This document shows, piece by piece, positions 44,391-52,673 of a stretch of 64,000 nucleotides of DNA. The notes under the pieces are model-generated. The model had not been told where the DNA came from and did no database searches. It saw nothing but the letters and a program-made list of their open reading frames with translations. The stretch's first letter is position 1. Each line of letters opens with the position of its first letter. A program made the position numbers and the translations under genes. The DNA lies in contig CAVVGO010000005.1 of assembly GCA_963747835.1 (NCBI GenBank), forward strand, positions 2,976,001-3,040,000, written 5' to 3'. This DNA comes from JAJPKK01 sp963747835. GTDB lineage: Bacteria; Pseudomonadota; Alphaproteobacteria; Rhizobiales; Xanthobacteraceae.

Positions 44391-45229
44391 GCGCGCGCTC
44401 CGGCGTCGGGCATGCCGAACAGACCGGTCGGTCGCAGCACCAGGATGGCGAGCAGCAGGCCGTAGATCGAAACGTCAACGAAGTCGGCGCCGAAGAAATC
44501 GATCGACAGCACTTCGGTGAGGCCGATGATGAGGCCGCCCGCGATGGCGCCCCAGATATTGCCCATGCCGCCGACAATCATCGCCGAAATGCCCTTGAGG
44601 CCGAGCGCCTCGCCCATGAACGGATGGACCTGCCGGTAGTTGATAGCGAACAGAATGCCGGCCAGCGCCGCGAACAGGCCGCTGATGACGAACACCATCG
44701 GAACGATGCGGTGGACATCGACGCCCAAGAGCCGCGCGGTCTCGGAGTCTTCCGCGATGGTGCGCAGCCCGCGTCCGAGACGCGTCTTGTTGAGCAGCAA
44801 CGACAGGCCGAAGATCAGCGCGACCGAGATCGCGAGCCCGGCGAGTTGCGGCAGGCTCACCACCAGACCGCCGATCCGCCAATCGGCATTGTCGAACAGT
44901 CGCGGCAGGGTGCGCAGATCGGAGCCCCAATAGGCGACGGCGAGATTCTCGAACAGGATCAGAAACGCCATCGAGCTGACCAGCGGCACGAACGGCTCCG
45001 CCTGGCGCATCCAGCGCCAAGTGAACAGCTCCACCACCAGGGCGAGCCCGGCGCCAGCCGCCAGCGCGCCGAGCGCTGCCAGCGGCCACGGCGCCCCCAG
45101 CCGGATCAGCGCCCAAGTCGTCATGGCGGCCACCATGAACAGCCCCGGAATGCTGAAATTGAGGAACTTCAGAATGCCGATCGCGAGCGTCAGCGCCACC
45201 CCGACCATCGCGTAGATGGAGCCGAGCAT
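44387..45229 (-). CDS. livH: Liv-type ABC transporter permease LivH, start uncertain
   Basis: The partner permease. From ATG 45229 it has 280 residues beginning MLGSIYAMVGVALTLAIGIL, but the ten codons before it read ILTQQIVNGL, the normal conserved start of the family, without ATG, GTG or TTG. A GGAGGG site lies seven bases before an ATC codon at 45259, so the true start is probably that codon, either as a rare ATC start or with a base change from ATG. The core has YRQVHPFMGEALGLKGISAM and GGMGNIWGAIAGGLIIG. It is first in the liv gene run. Confidence 0.9.
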   Translation of the reverse strand: MLGSIYAMVGVALTLAIGILKFLNFSIPGLFMVAAMTTWALIRLGAPWPLAALGALAAGAGLALVVELFTWRWMRQAEPFVPLVSSMAFLILFENLAVAYWGSDLRTLPRLFDNADWRIGGLVVSLPQLAGLAISVALIFGLSLLLNKTRLGRGLRTIAEDSETARLLGVDVHRIVPMVFVISGLFAALAGILFAINYRQVHPFMGEALGLKGISAMIVGGMGNIWGAIAGGLIIGLTEVLSIDFFGADFVDVSIYGLLLAILVLRPTGLFGMPDAGARA

Positions 45230-45383
45230 CAGGCCATTGACGATCTGCTGGGTAAGGATGGCTCGCCCTCCGTGGCCAATACTTATGAAATATTACGGTC
45301 ACCAAATACATTGGCCGCAAAATATTCGCATGTCCTCAGCGGCTTGGCCACGCGACAATGGGCGCATCGCGGGATGTACGAGA

Positions 45384-46022
45384 TCATCGCGAGGCTCCGC
45401 CGGTTGCGACAGGCGCAGCGGCCGAATCCTCGATCGCGGCGAGGTAGTGCATCGCCTTGCGCGAGCCCTCCACCAGCCGCGCCGCGGCGGCGCACAGCCC
45501 GGCAAAAGATTTGGCGTCGAGCGATCCGAAGAACAGATCGTTGACCGCCTGGATCTCGCCGCTGAGCCGGCTGAGCTTCGCCCGGCCGGCGGGCGTAATG
45601 CTGAGCAGCACGCCGCGGCCATCGCGCGGGTTGGGGTGCTTGACGACGAAACCGCGACGGGCGAGCTTGCCGGTCTCTACCGCGATGAACGCGCTCGACA
45701 CATGCAGCGTCTGCGCCACCGTGCCGACGCTGACGCCGTCGTCGCCCTGCAGGTGCGCGATCGCGATCACCACGCTGTATTGCGGGCCCGTGATGCCCAG
45801 GCGGCGGCCGTGATGGGCTCGCACCTCCTCCATCCGGCTCGTGATGGTGAGGAGATCGTAGACCATGGCGCGGAAACGCCGGTCCGATCCGCTTTCAAGC
45901 AGGCCCGGCTGCGACACCGTCAGCGGCAACGGCGCGATTGCTGCGCGATCTTGCCGTGCCGCGCGGGACTTTCCACCGTTTGCCGCGGAACGCGCCCTGC
46001 GCGCCGGCCTAGAGATCGACAT
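45384..46022 (-). CDS. MarR-family transcriptional regulator
   Basis: A winged-helix regulator, often a repressor released by small aromatic ligands. The 212-residue product has a basic, probably unstructured leader (residues 1-45). The MarR core follows: ITGPQYSVVIAIAHLQGD, recognition helix SVGTVAQTLHVSSAFIAVET, and wing FVVKHPNPRDGRGVLLSITP. A later start (M53) is possible. It overlaps the upstream CMD-family gene by 14 bases. The tandem repeats before the ubiD gene (48161-48198) are candidate binding sites. It likely controls the aromatic cluster. Confidence 0.88.
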   Translation of the reverse strand: MSISRPARRARSAANGGKSRAARQDRAAIAPLPLTVSQPGLLESGSDRRFRAMVYDLLTITSRMEEVRAHHGRRLGITGPQYSVVIAIAHLQGDDGVSVGTVAQTLHVSSAFIAVETGKLARRGFVVKHPNPRDGRGVLLSITPAGRAKLSRLSGEIQAVNDLFFGSLDAKSFAGLCAAAARLVEGSRKAMHYLAAIEDSAAAPVATGGASR

Positions 46023-46641
46023 ACCCGGTATCGCCCAACAGTTGGGATTCCACCGGGATATGCAGGCTGTCGTGGACGGTGTTGTAGAACTTCCAGAAGC
46101 CGACCACGCAGGCGAGTTCGACGATTTGCGGCGGCGTCAGGTGCCGCTTGAGGCGGTCGAGCAGGTCATCCGGCACCGCGGTCGGATCCTCGGATGCGGC
46201 GCGAACGTAATCGAAGCAGACACGCTCGAATTCATCGGCGGGCGGAACGTCGCCGGAGACGATGTCCTGGAGTTCTTTTTCGCTGAGGCCCCAGCCCTCG
46301 AAGCCGGCCTCCTTGGGCTTCTTCAGCATCGAGCAACTATGGGCCGTACAGTAAGCGCAGCCGTTGATGGCACAGGCGACGGCCGCGAGCTTGCGCTTGA
46401 GCAATTGCGGCAGCGTTGAGGACGGGTCGCGCATGATGTCGCTGTTGAGCTTCCACAGCGTTTCGGCGATTTCCGGACGATAGGCATAAAGCTTGAGCGC
46501 GTTCGGCAGGAAGCCCATGCGCTTCTTGTAGGGCTCGACCACCGGCTTGAGCCGCGGATCGAACTCGGCTTCCGGCTTGTAGGGGATGAACGGCTTGCCT
46601 TCGACGAGCACACGAGGCTTGGGCGGGGTGATGGCGTCCAT
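46009..46641 (-). CDS. carboxymuconolactone decarboxylase / AhpD-like protein
   Basis: An all-helical protein of 210 residues with the AhpD-type redox motif CAYCTAHSC (about residues 95-103, CxxC plus His) and the surrounding VACAINGCAYCTAHS typical of the CMD fold. Such proteins act either in protocatechuate-type ring catabolism or as alkylhydroperoxidases; the CxxC favours the redox type. It lies 51 bases after the UbiD-like gene and overlaps the MarR gene, so all three are probably one transcript. Confidence 0.85.
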   Translation of the reverse strand: MDAITPPKPRVLVEGKPFIPYKPEAEFDPRLKPVVEPYKKRMGFLPNALKLYAYRPEIAETLWKLNSDIMRDPSSTLPQLLKRKLAAVACAINGCAYCTAHSCSMLKKPKEAGFEGWGLSEKELQDIVSGDVPPADEFERVCFDYVRAASEDPTAVPDDLLDRLKRHLTPPQIVELACVVGFWKFYNTVHDSLHIPVESQLLGDTGYVDL

Positions 46642-46692
46642 GACGGTCTCCTTTCGACAGATGATGTCCGGCAGATGAATTCGGATGATCGC

Positions 46693-48150
46693 TCACAAGT
46701 AATCGGCGAGCCGCACCTTGCCCCAGTTGCGCGGCCAGGCGCGTTCGAAATCGGCGGGGTCATGGCGCGCCTTGGCGGTGGCGTCGATCCCCATCTTGCC
46801 GACGATCCGCCAGGGATTGTGCCCTTCGAGCGGCTTTGCCGAGGGATCGTAAGGCGAGCCGCGGGTGCCCGGCACAATGATGACGTCACGCGCCGGATCG
46901 CAGCGCGTTGCGATCGCGTGATAGACGTCAGCCGGATCGTCGAGATTGGTGTCCGGGCTCACCGCCACCACCATCTTGGTGTTGAGCCAGGGCGCCCCCA
47001 TGGCGGTCATGAGCGCGTCGTTGACGAAGCCTTCGCGCGGATAGCTGAACTGGATGATGCAGGACAGCGCCGCGCCCCAGGTCGGGAAGCGCACGTCCTT
47101 CACGTCGAGGCCGATTTCGGTGAGCCTGTTGTACAGCACCGCCTCGTGGCACAGCCGCGGCAGGGGCTGGTGGTCGGTCGCCGGCGTGGTCTGGTGGTTG
47201 CGATAGATCGGGCGGTCGCTGCGCATGGTAATGGCGGTGATCTCGACCTCCGGCAGGCTCTCGGAATGCGGCAGGTGATACATCGAGGGCGAGGTGACCT
47301 CGCCGACCTTGAAGCGGTCCTTGAGATTGATGCGCCCTTCGACGACGATTTCGGCCTCGGCCGGCACGTTGATGGGAAGTGTCTCGCACGCCACCATCTC
47401 GATATCGCGGTCCATGATGGTCCCGACCATCTCCATCTCGCCCCACATGTCCATGTGCAGGCCGGAGAAGTTCGCCATGATCTCGTAGGCGGGCGGCACG
47501 CCGAACACGAAGGCGATCGGCATGTGATCGTGGCCGCGCTCGATATATTTGCGCATGATGACGTGGGAGTGCGGCGTCACGAAGCTGATGAGGCCGCGGC
47601 GCGGACCCACCGCATGGGTGCCGGCGTGGCAGGAGTTGTAAAAGCCGGTCTCGGGATCGACGAGAATATTCATCGCGGTCACGTAAGGCGCCGCGTCCTT
47701 GTCCTTGTGAAACGGGATCGGCAGCTCGCTCCAATCCGCCTGATTGTGCAGGCGCACGACCTCCTTGACGGGACCGGACGCCACGACCTTGAAGCCGCGC
47801 GGCGGCTGGCGCAATCGATAGGCGAGCGTGCGCAGATAATGCTCCGGCGTGACGCCGAGCGCGCGCGCCTGGCTGGCGCGGTTCTTGACCAGGATGTCGC
47901 ACAACCGAAAGCCCGGCTTTTCGACGATGTTCTCGAACAGGATCGGCCGGTCGCTCTGCGCCGACAGCGCCCCGATATCGTCCATGTGCACCGGCTTGAC
48001 AATGCGGGTGAGGATGTCGGCATTGGCGGCGAGGTAGCCCCGCAGCGACGCATCGAGCGGGGATTTCGGCGCGGGCGGCGGCAGGTGGCTGATACGGCTC
48101 GGTGTCGACCCATTGGGCGCAGCTGAGGACGGAGCGACCGGTAATGTCAT
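46693..48150 (-). CDS. UbiD-family (de)carboxylase, divergent
   Basis: The family uses prenylated FMN, made by UbiX, to remove or add CO2 on aromatic or unsaturated acids. The 485-residue product has a Pro/Ser-rich leader and a recognisable UbiD core: PYVTAMNILVDPETGFYNSC, the strand EIVVEGRINLKDRF, and PWLNTKMVVAVSPDTNLDDP, where typical members have DxDIDI. The usual EGPFxEFxG motif is replaced by FKVGEVTSPSMYHL, so substrate and chemistry may differ. No ubiX is in the window. It is the first gene of the aromatic cluster. Confidence 0.83.
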   Translation of the reverse strand: MTLPVAPSSAAPNGSTPSRISHLPPPAPKSPLDASLRGYLAANADILTRIVKPVHMDDIGALSAQSDRPILFENIVEKPGFRLCDILVKNRASQARALGVTPEHYLRTLAYRLRQPPRGFKVVASGPVKEVVRLHNQADWSELPIPFHKDKDAAPYVTAMNILVDPETGFYNSCHAGTHAVGPRRGLISFVTPHSHVIMRKYIERGHDHMPIAFVFGVPPAYEIMANFSGLHMDMWGEMEMVGTIMDRDIEMVACETLPINVPAEAEIVVEGRINLKDRFKVGEVTSPSMYHLPHSESLPEVEITAITMRSDRPIYRNHQTTPATDHQPLPRLCHEAVLYNRLTEIGLDVKDVRFPTWGAALSCIIQFSYPREGFVNDALMTAMGAPWLNTKMVVAVSPDTNLDDPADVYHAIATRCDPARDVIIVPGTRGSPYDPSAKPLEGHNPWRIVGKMGIDATAKARHDPADFERAWPRNWGKVRLADYL

Positions 48151-48160
48151 GGCAACCTCG

Positions 48161-48198
48161 TACCTAAGTAGCTTTGCTAAGTAGCTTGCTTAAGTCAA
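48161..48198 (-). promoter_or_regulatory. tandem repeats at the promoter of the UbiD-like gene (candidate MarR operator)
   Basis: CTAAGTAGCTTTG (48164-48176) is followed by CTAAGTAGCTTG (48177-48188) and a half copy CTTAAG (48189-48194). On the minus strand TTGACT (48198-48193) next to them could be a -35 box, though no good -10 is evident. They end about 14 bases before the UbiD-like start codon. The tandem layout suggests binding of a dimeric regulator, plausibly the MarR protein in the same operon. Confidence 0.45.
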
Positions 48199-48214
48199 GG
48201 ATGTTCAAGCGACC

Positions 48215-48295
48215 GTAGCCCGGATGAGCGCATCGGGGGCGAGCTTCCACGCGGGCGCGATCGTTCCCGCATGTCGCTGCGCTCATGCGGGCTAC
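48215..48295. repeat. palindromic repeat, GTAGCCCGGATGAGCG family
   Basis: GTAGCCCGGATGAGCG (from 48215) and GCGCTCATGCGGGCTAC (48279-48295) are imperfect inverted arms around about 48 bases. Elements with this GTAGCCCGGATGAGCG signature are widespread between genes in Bradyrhizobium-like and other proteobacterial genomes. It separates the aromatic cluster from the transglutaminase genes. Confidence 0.65.
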
Positions 48296-48350
48296 AATTC
48301 AACGATCAGCGGCGATGACGGCAGCCGGTATGATCCACTCAGCGTGCCGT

Positions 48351-49178
48351 TCAGGCGACCGCGGCGGCGTCCGACGTTACCTCGTGAGTAACGACCTTGA
48401 ACCCCGCGAGCGTGGCCGGGCCGAAGGAGGTCACGATCGCCACGTCGGTGGCGTCGCGGCCGCGCGCCATCAAGATGCGGCCGATGCGCGGATGGTTGTG
48501 GCGGGCATCGAAGGTGTACCACTTGTCGCCGATATAGGCTTCAAACCAAGCGCTGAAATCCATTGGCGCCGGATCGGGCGGCACGCCGATGTCGCCGAGA
48601 TAGCCGGTGCAGTAGCGCGCCGGAATGTTCATGCAACGGCACAACGTGACGGCGAGGTGGGCGAAGTCGCGGCACACGCCGCGCCGCTCCGCGTACGCGT
48701 CCCACGCGGTTTTAGTCGGGCTCGCGTGCGCGTAACCGAACGTGATGTGATTGTGGACGTAATCGCAGATCGCCTGAACCAGCGGCCAACCCTTCGGAAG
48801 CGTGCCGAACATGCCCCATGCGAGATTGATCATGCGGTCGGTCTCGCAATAGCGGCTGCCGAGCAGATAGACCAATGTGTCGACGGGCAGTGTTTCCAGC
48901 GAACGTTGCATCGCGTACGGAGCCACTTCGTCGGGCTTGCCGCTGTCCCGCACCAGCGTTTCGCCCGAGATCGTAAGGCGGCCCGCCGGCGCGTTGATCA
49001 CATGGCAAATATTGCCGAATCCGTCACGATATTCGGTGGCCTGGGCCGCAGGATTAAGGCGCAAGTGATCCGGAATCAGGAGGTCGGGAACGCGCGACGG
49101 ATGGACGCTCAACGTCAGGATCATGGGGGTTGGGTGCGGGCAGTCGTAGGAAATCTCGTAGCCCGCACAAATCTTCAT
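48351..49178 (-). CDS. transglutaminase-like protein
   Basis: A papain-fold protein of 275 residues, without signal peptide, starting MKICAGYEISYDCPHPTPMI. The catalytic Cys is in AERRGVCRDFAHLAV (about residue 166), the His/Trp-containing stretch in FSAWFEAYIGDKWYTFDARH, and the Asp in that last motif, as in the transglutaminase core. The bacterial role may be peptide-bond cleavage or cross-linking; no substrate is known. It is on the same strand as, and 125 bases downstream of, a second paralogue. Confidence 0.85.
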   Translation of the reverse strand: MKICAGYEISYDCPHPTPMILTLSVHPSRVPDLLIPDHLRLNPAAQATEYRDGFGNICHVINAPAGRLTISGETLVRDSGKPDEVAPYAMQRSLETLPVDTLVYLLGSRYCETDRMINLAWGMFGTLPKGWPLVQAICDYVHNHITFGYAHASPTKTAWDAYAERRGVCRDFAHLAVTLCRCMNIPARYCTGYLGDIGVPPDPAPMDFSAWFEAYIGDKWYTFDARHNHPRIGRILMARGRDATDVAIVTSFGPATLAGFKVVTHEVTSDAAAVA

Positions 49179-49303
49179 CGGAAAACCTCGTCAGCCCGCA
49201 GGACCGGAGCCCGGCCTGTTATGCCAATAATATAAAGCCACCAAAAAGGTTCCATACTGTGGCAGGCCGCGACCGGGCTTCGACCCGGCACCACGGCGCA
49301 ACT

Positions 49304-50170
49304 TCACGGCGCCGCCGCGATGACCTTGACGGCGACCTTCATGGCAAGATGGTCCGATGCGGTCCCGATCCAAGTGCCCTGCAATGGGATCGCTTCGCGC
49401 GGTTCGCGCACCACCGCGACGCGCACGAGATTTTGATTCCCGACCCTGCCGCTCGACGGATCGAAATCGATCCAGCCCGGGCCCGGAACGTAGACCTGGA
49501 CCCAGGCGTGAGTATTGCCGCCGGTGATGCTGTCGTCATCATCGGGAAGATGCAAATAGCCGGACACAAAGCGCGCCGCTATGCCAAGCGAGCGCAGCCC
49601 CGCGATCATGAGCATCGCAAGGTCGCGACAGCTTCCGCTGCCGAGCGTCAGGGTCCGGACCGGGTCTTGGGTCCCTTTCTGATGGCGCGCCACGTGCTTG
49701 AAGGTTTGATTGATGGTCCGCGTCACGTCGACCAGCAGGGCATGGGTATCCGCCGATCCGTCGTCGCGGAGGAAATTTGCCGCCCAGCGGTCGAGCTTGG
49801 GGTCCCGCGACAACGGCGCGATGAAACCTGCGAGGCCGGACCTCTCCGCTGCCGTGTATGCAAACGGATAAGTTCGGGCAAAATCCTCGATATCGGCGGT
49901 GCGAAAATCGCCCGGCGCGTGGTCGAGCCGAATGGCGCTGTCGAAGCGCAGCTCCGATGCCCGGCCGGCAAAACGGGCGGTTGCGACGTGATTGCCGAAG
50001 CTATCCCGGGTCCAGGTGAGTTCGCTCGGCGCGGGGGTGATTTTCACCTCCGATTCGAGCACCTTCTGGTCGTGGTCGTCGCGCGGGCGCAGCATCATAC
50101 GGTGCTCGCCGAAAGCGACCGGCTTCTTGTAATGATATGTCGTAACGTGCCTGACCGTGAAAATCGGCAT
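49304..50170 (-). CDS. transglutaminase-like protein with bacterial N-terminal domain
   Basis: The 288-residue product starts MPIFTVRHVTTYHYKKPVAF, the beta-sandwich N-terminal domain usual before this core (residues 1-90). The core follows, with catalytic Cys in LGSGSCRDLAMLMIAGLRSL (about residue 178), His in NTHAWVQVYVPGPGWIDFDP, and the Asp in the same segment. An ATG ten codons earlier is possible. It is tandem with the gene at 48351-49178 but differs in domain make-up. It is divergent from the amidohydrolase gene at 50299. Confidence 0.87.
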   Translation of the reverse strand: MPIFTVRHVTTYHYKKPVAFGEHRMMLRPRDDHDQKVLESEVKITPAPSELTWTRDSFGNHVATARFAGRASELRFDSAIRLDHAPGDFRTADIEDFARTYPFAYTAAERSGLAGFIAPLSRDPKLDRWAANFLRDDGSADTHALLVDVTRTINQTFKHVARHQKGTQDPVRTLTLGSGSCRDLAMLMIAGLRSLGIAARFVSGYLHLPDDDDSITGGNTHAWVQVYVPGPGWIDFDPSSGRVGNQNLVRVAVVREPREAIPLQGTWIGTASDHLAMKVAVKVIAAAP

Positions 50171-50298
50171 TGCAGCCCCAACCGATGCTACCGATGACAA
50201 GCATTTTTCGCGCCAAAAACAAGTATTTTCCCGAAAAGCGCGCCGTCCCGCGATCTTTGGCTAGCACGCCGCTTTTGTTTCGGCCAGGGTGACGGTCA

Positions 50299-51099
50299 AT
50301 GATCGGAATGCCCGACAGCCTGTTGTCCACCGATGAGCCCGCGCCGATCACGGTCCGCCACGAAAACGGCGCGTCGCCTTTCGTGATCGTCGCAGATCAC
50401 GCCGGCAACATCATGCCCCGCGCGCTTGGCCGCCTGGGCGTCTCGGAGGCCGAATGCCAGCGTCACATTGCTTTGGACATCGGAATCGCGGCGGTCTGCG
50501 GCGTGATTGCGGATGCGCTCGATGCCATCCTGATCCAGCAGAACTACTCGCGCCTCGTCATCGACTGCAACCGGACGCCGGGCACCGAGACGTCGATTCC
50601 CGAGATCAGCGAACTCACGCCGATTCCAGGAAACGTCGGCATTAGCGAAGACCGGAAGGCCGCGCGCGTCCGCGAGATCTTTCGGCCGTACCACGATCGC
50701 ATCGAAGCCGAGCTTGATCGCAGGCAGCAAGCCGGGCGGCCGGCGGCGCTGGTCGCGATGCACAGCTTTACACCCGTCTTCAAGGGCGTCGCGCGGCCTT
50801 GGCACGCCGGCGTACTCTACAACCGCGATCCGCGCTTTGCCCATCTCGTCATGGCTTTACTGAAGCGCGAACCGGGGCTGGTCGTGGGCGACAACGAGCC
50901 CTACAACGTGACCGATGCGTCGGACTACACCATCCCGATCCACGGCGAACGACGCGGCCTGCATCATATTGCAATCGAAATCCGCCAGGACCTGATCGGC
51001 GACGACAGCGGCCAGCGGGAGTGGGGCCAGATGCTCGCGCGCCTGCTGCCGCAGGCGTATCAGGATTTGGTGGCGGCAGAGGGGCGCAAGCCGGCCTAG
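50299..51099 (+). CDS. N-formylglutamate amidohydrolase family protein
   Basis: The family includes HutG, which cleaves N-formylglutamate in one route of histidine degradation. The 266-residue product has the typical ASPFVIVADHAGNIMPRALG start, the metal-site region HIALDIGIAAVCGVIADALD, NRTPGTETSIPEIS, VAMHSFTPVFKG and LHHIAIEIRQDLI. All family landmarks are intact. It lies between the transglutaminase pair and the urocanase-like operon but on the other strand. Many family members outside hut operons have unknown substrates, so HutG activity is not assumed. Confidence 0.85.
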   Translation: MIGMPDSLLSTDEPAPITVRHENGASPFVIVADHAGNIMPRALGRLGVSEAECQRHIALDIGIAAVCGVIADALDAILIQQNYSRLVIDCNRTPGTETSIPEISELTPIPGNVGISEDRKAARVREIFRPYHDRIEAELDRRQQAGRPAALVAMHSFTPVFKGVARPWHAGVLYNRDPRFAHLVMALLKREPGLVVGDNEPYNVTDASDYTIPIHGERRGLHHIAIEIRQDLIGDDSGQREWGQMLARLLPQAYQDLVAAEGRKPA

Positions 51100-51133
51100 T
51101 GTTATGACTTCTAGCGGTTCGTACCTGATCGGT

Positions 51134-51251
51134 GTCATGCCCCGCGAAAAGGCGGGGCATCCAGTAACCACCGGCCAACCGACGGGGAGAGGCTGTGCCT
51201 CACGCGAAGCTGCGTGGGTACTGGATCGCTCGGTCAAGGCCGGGCGATGAC
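51134..51251. repeat. inverted repeat, CCAGTAA...TACTGG family, copy 2
   Basis: Starts GTCATGCCCCGCGAAAAGGC, with an internal nine-pair hairpin (ATGCCCCGC / GCGGGGCAT), and ends CTCGGTCAAGGCCGGGCGAT. CATCCAGTAA and TACTGGATC are the paired inner parts. It lies between the convergent amidohydrolase and UbiD-like genes and is related to 38963-39050. Confidence 0.7.
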
Positions 51252-51284
51252 GATATTGAGAATCAAACGTTCGAACCACGATAC

Positions 51285-52646
51285 TTAATAGTGATCCAAC
51301 TCACGGCGAACGCGATCGAAAATGGCGGCGGGCGGAGCGACGAATTCCGACCGCGATAGCGGTTCGCCATCGCCGGGGCGCGTCGTCGCGACCATGCCAA
51401 TTTTCGTCACCGTCAGCTGTTCGTGCACGGGATCGCAGCGATCCGCCTTGACGCCCTGAAGGACGACGAGATCCTCATTGCCGCGGAATCGCGCGGCGAG
51501 CGCCCACTCGACTTCGCGCGGATTTTCGATGTCGATGTCGTCATCGACGACGGTGACGAGCTTGATCAGATTGACTTGGCCTATGGTGAGAAGCACGGCG
51601 CGCTTTCCCTCGCCGAGAGCGGGCTTATGCATCGCAATGACGGCATGGAAGCGGCCCATGCCGCCGTCGGTGATCAGCACGCGGCGAACAGCGGGAATCA
51701 TGCGCTGCAGCGCGTGGCACAGCGTCGCGCCGATCGCGACGGCTCCCAACAGGCAATGCTCGCTGGCATAGCCGGGCAGAATGGCCTGGTAGATCGCATC
51801 CTTGCGCTGCGTCACGCATCGGATGGTGCCACCGACGCCCGGGCCATAATTCACGTAGAAGCCGTGAAATTCAGACACCGGGCCTTCGTCGATCGGGTGG
51901 TCGGGATCGAGTTCGCCTTCGAGCACGATTTCCGCGTGCGCCGGAACCTCAAGATCGACGGTTTTGCATTTCACCAGTTCCAGCGGCTCGCCCAGCAAGC
52001 CGCCGATGTAATCGTACTCATCATCGCCCAGCCCGATGTAGAACTGAGAGCCCAGCAGAACGGCGGTGTGGTTTCCGATCGCGACCGCGATTTCGAGCTT
52101 GCGGCCGCGCGCCTTGGCCTTTTGCAAAAGACCATGGAGGTGATGGTTCTTCGCAATGCCGGCCATGAGCCGCGGTCCGCCTTCGAGCCGCAGCCGCGCA
52201 ATCGTTACGTTGCGGCGGCCGGTCTCCGGATCCTTAGCCACGATGACGCCGGCCGTGATGTAGGGCGCCGTCTCGCGTTCGAACCACGTGGGCACCGGAA
52301 GCAGGCGTGCGAGATCGATGTCGCGATCATGCACGACCGCCTGCGCCGGCCCCTGCTCGACCATGGCGGGCCGGATCGGATGTGCGAGCGCATCCAGGCA
52401 TCGGGCGTCCAACGTCGCCGGCTCGACTGCGAGGCCGCGGGCAAACCGTGCCCGGCTCGTCAGCAGGTTGCCGACGATCGGAATTTTGCTCTCGCCCGGC
52501 TGCTCGAACACCAGCGCCGGTCCGCGATCGCGCAGCTTGAGGACCGCGCCCAGCTCGAACCGCGGGTCGACCCGACGTTTGACGCGATGGAGCTCGCCGG
52601 TCGCCTCCAGCGCTGCCATCAGGCCGCGCATGCTCTGGTCCGTCAT
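51285..52646 (-). CDS. UbiD-family decarboxylase
   Basis: A prenylated-FMN-dependent (de)carboxylase of 453 residues, closer to the classical pattern than the copy at 46693-48150. It has PYITAGVIVAKDPETGRRNV, the catalytic-Glu strand EIVLEGELDPDHPIDEGPVS followed by EFHGFY, and the C-terminal VVDDDIDIENPREVEWALAA with LVVLQGVKADRCDP. It follows the urocanase-like gene by 27 bases and is the last gene of the second Liv operon, so its substrate is probably an acid linked to that pathway. UbiX is not in the window. Confidence 0.87.
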   Translation of the reverse strand: MTDQSMRGLMAALEATGELHRVKRRVDPRFELGAVLKLRDRGPALVFEQPGESKIPIVGNLLTSRARFARGLAVEPATLDARCLDALAHPIRPAMVEQGPAQAVVHDRDIDLARLLPVPTWFERETAPYITAGVIVAKDPETGRRNVTIARLRLEGGPRLMAGIAKNHHLHGLLQKAKARGRKLEIAVAIGNHTAVLLGSQFYIGLGDDEYDYIGGLLGEPLELVKCKTVDLEVPAHAEIVLEGELDPDHPIDEGPVSEFHGFYVNYGPGVGGTIRCVTQRKDAIYQAILPGYASEHCLLGAVAIGATLCHALQRMIPAVRRVLITDGGMGRFHAVIAMHKPALGEGKRAVLLTIGQVNLIKLVTVVDDDIDIENPREVEWALAARFRGNEDLVVLQGVKADRCDPVHEQLTVTKIGMVATTRPGDGEPLSRSEFVAPPAAIFDRVRRELDHY

Positions 52647-52673
52647 GCTGTCCGCTCTCGTTTTGCTGCGCTG

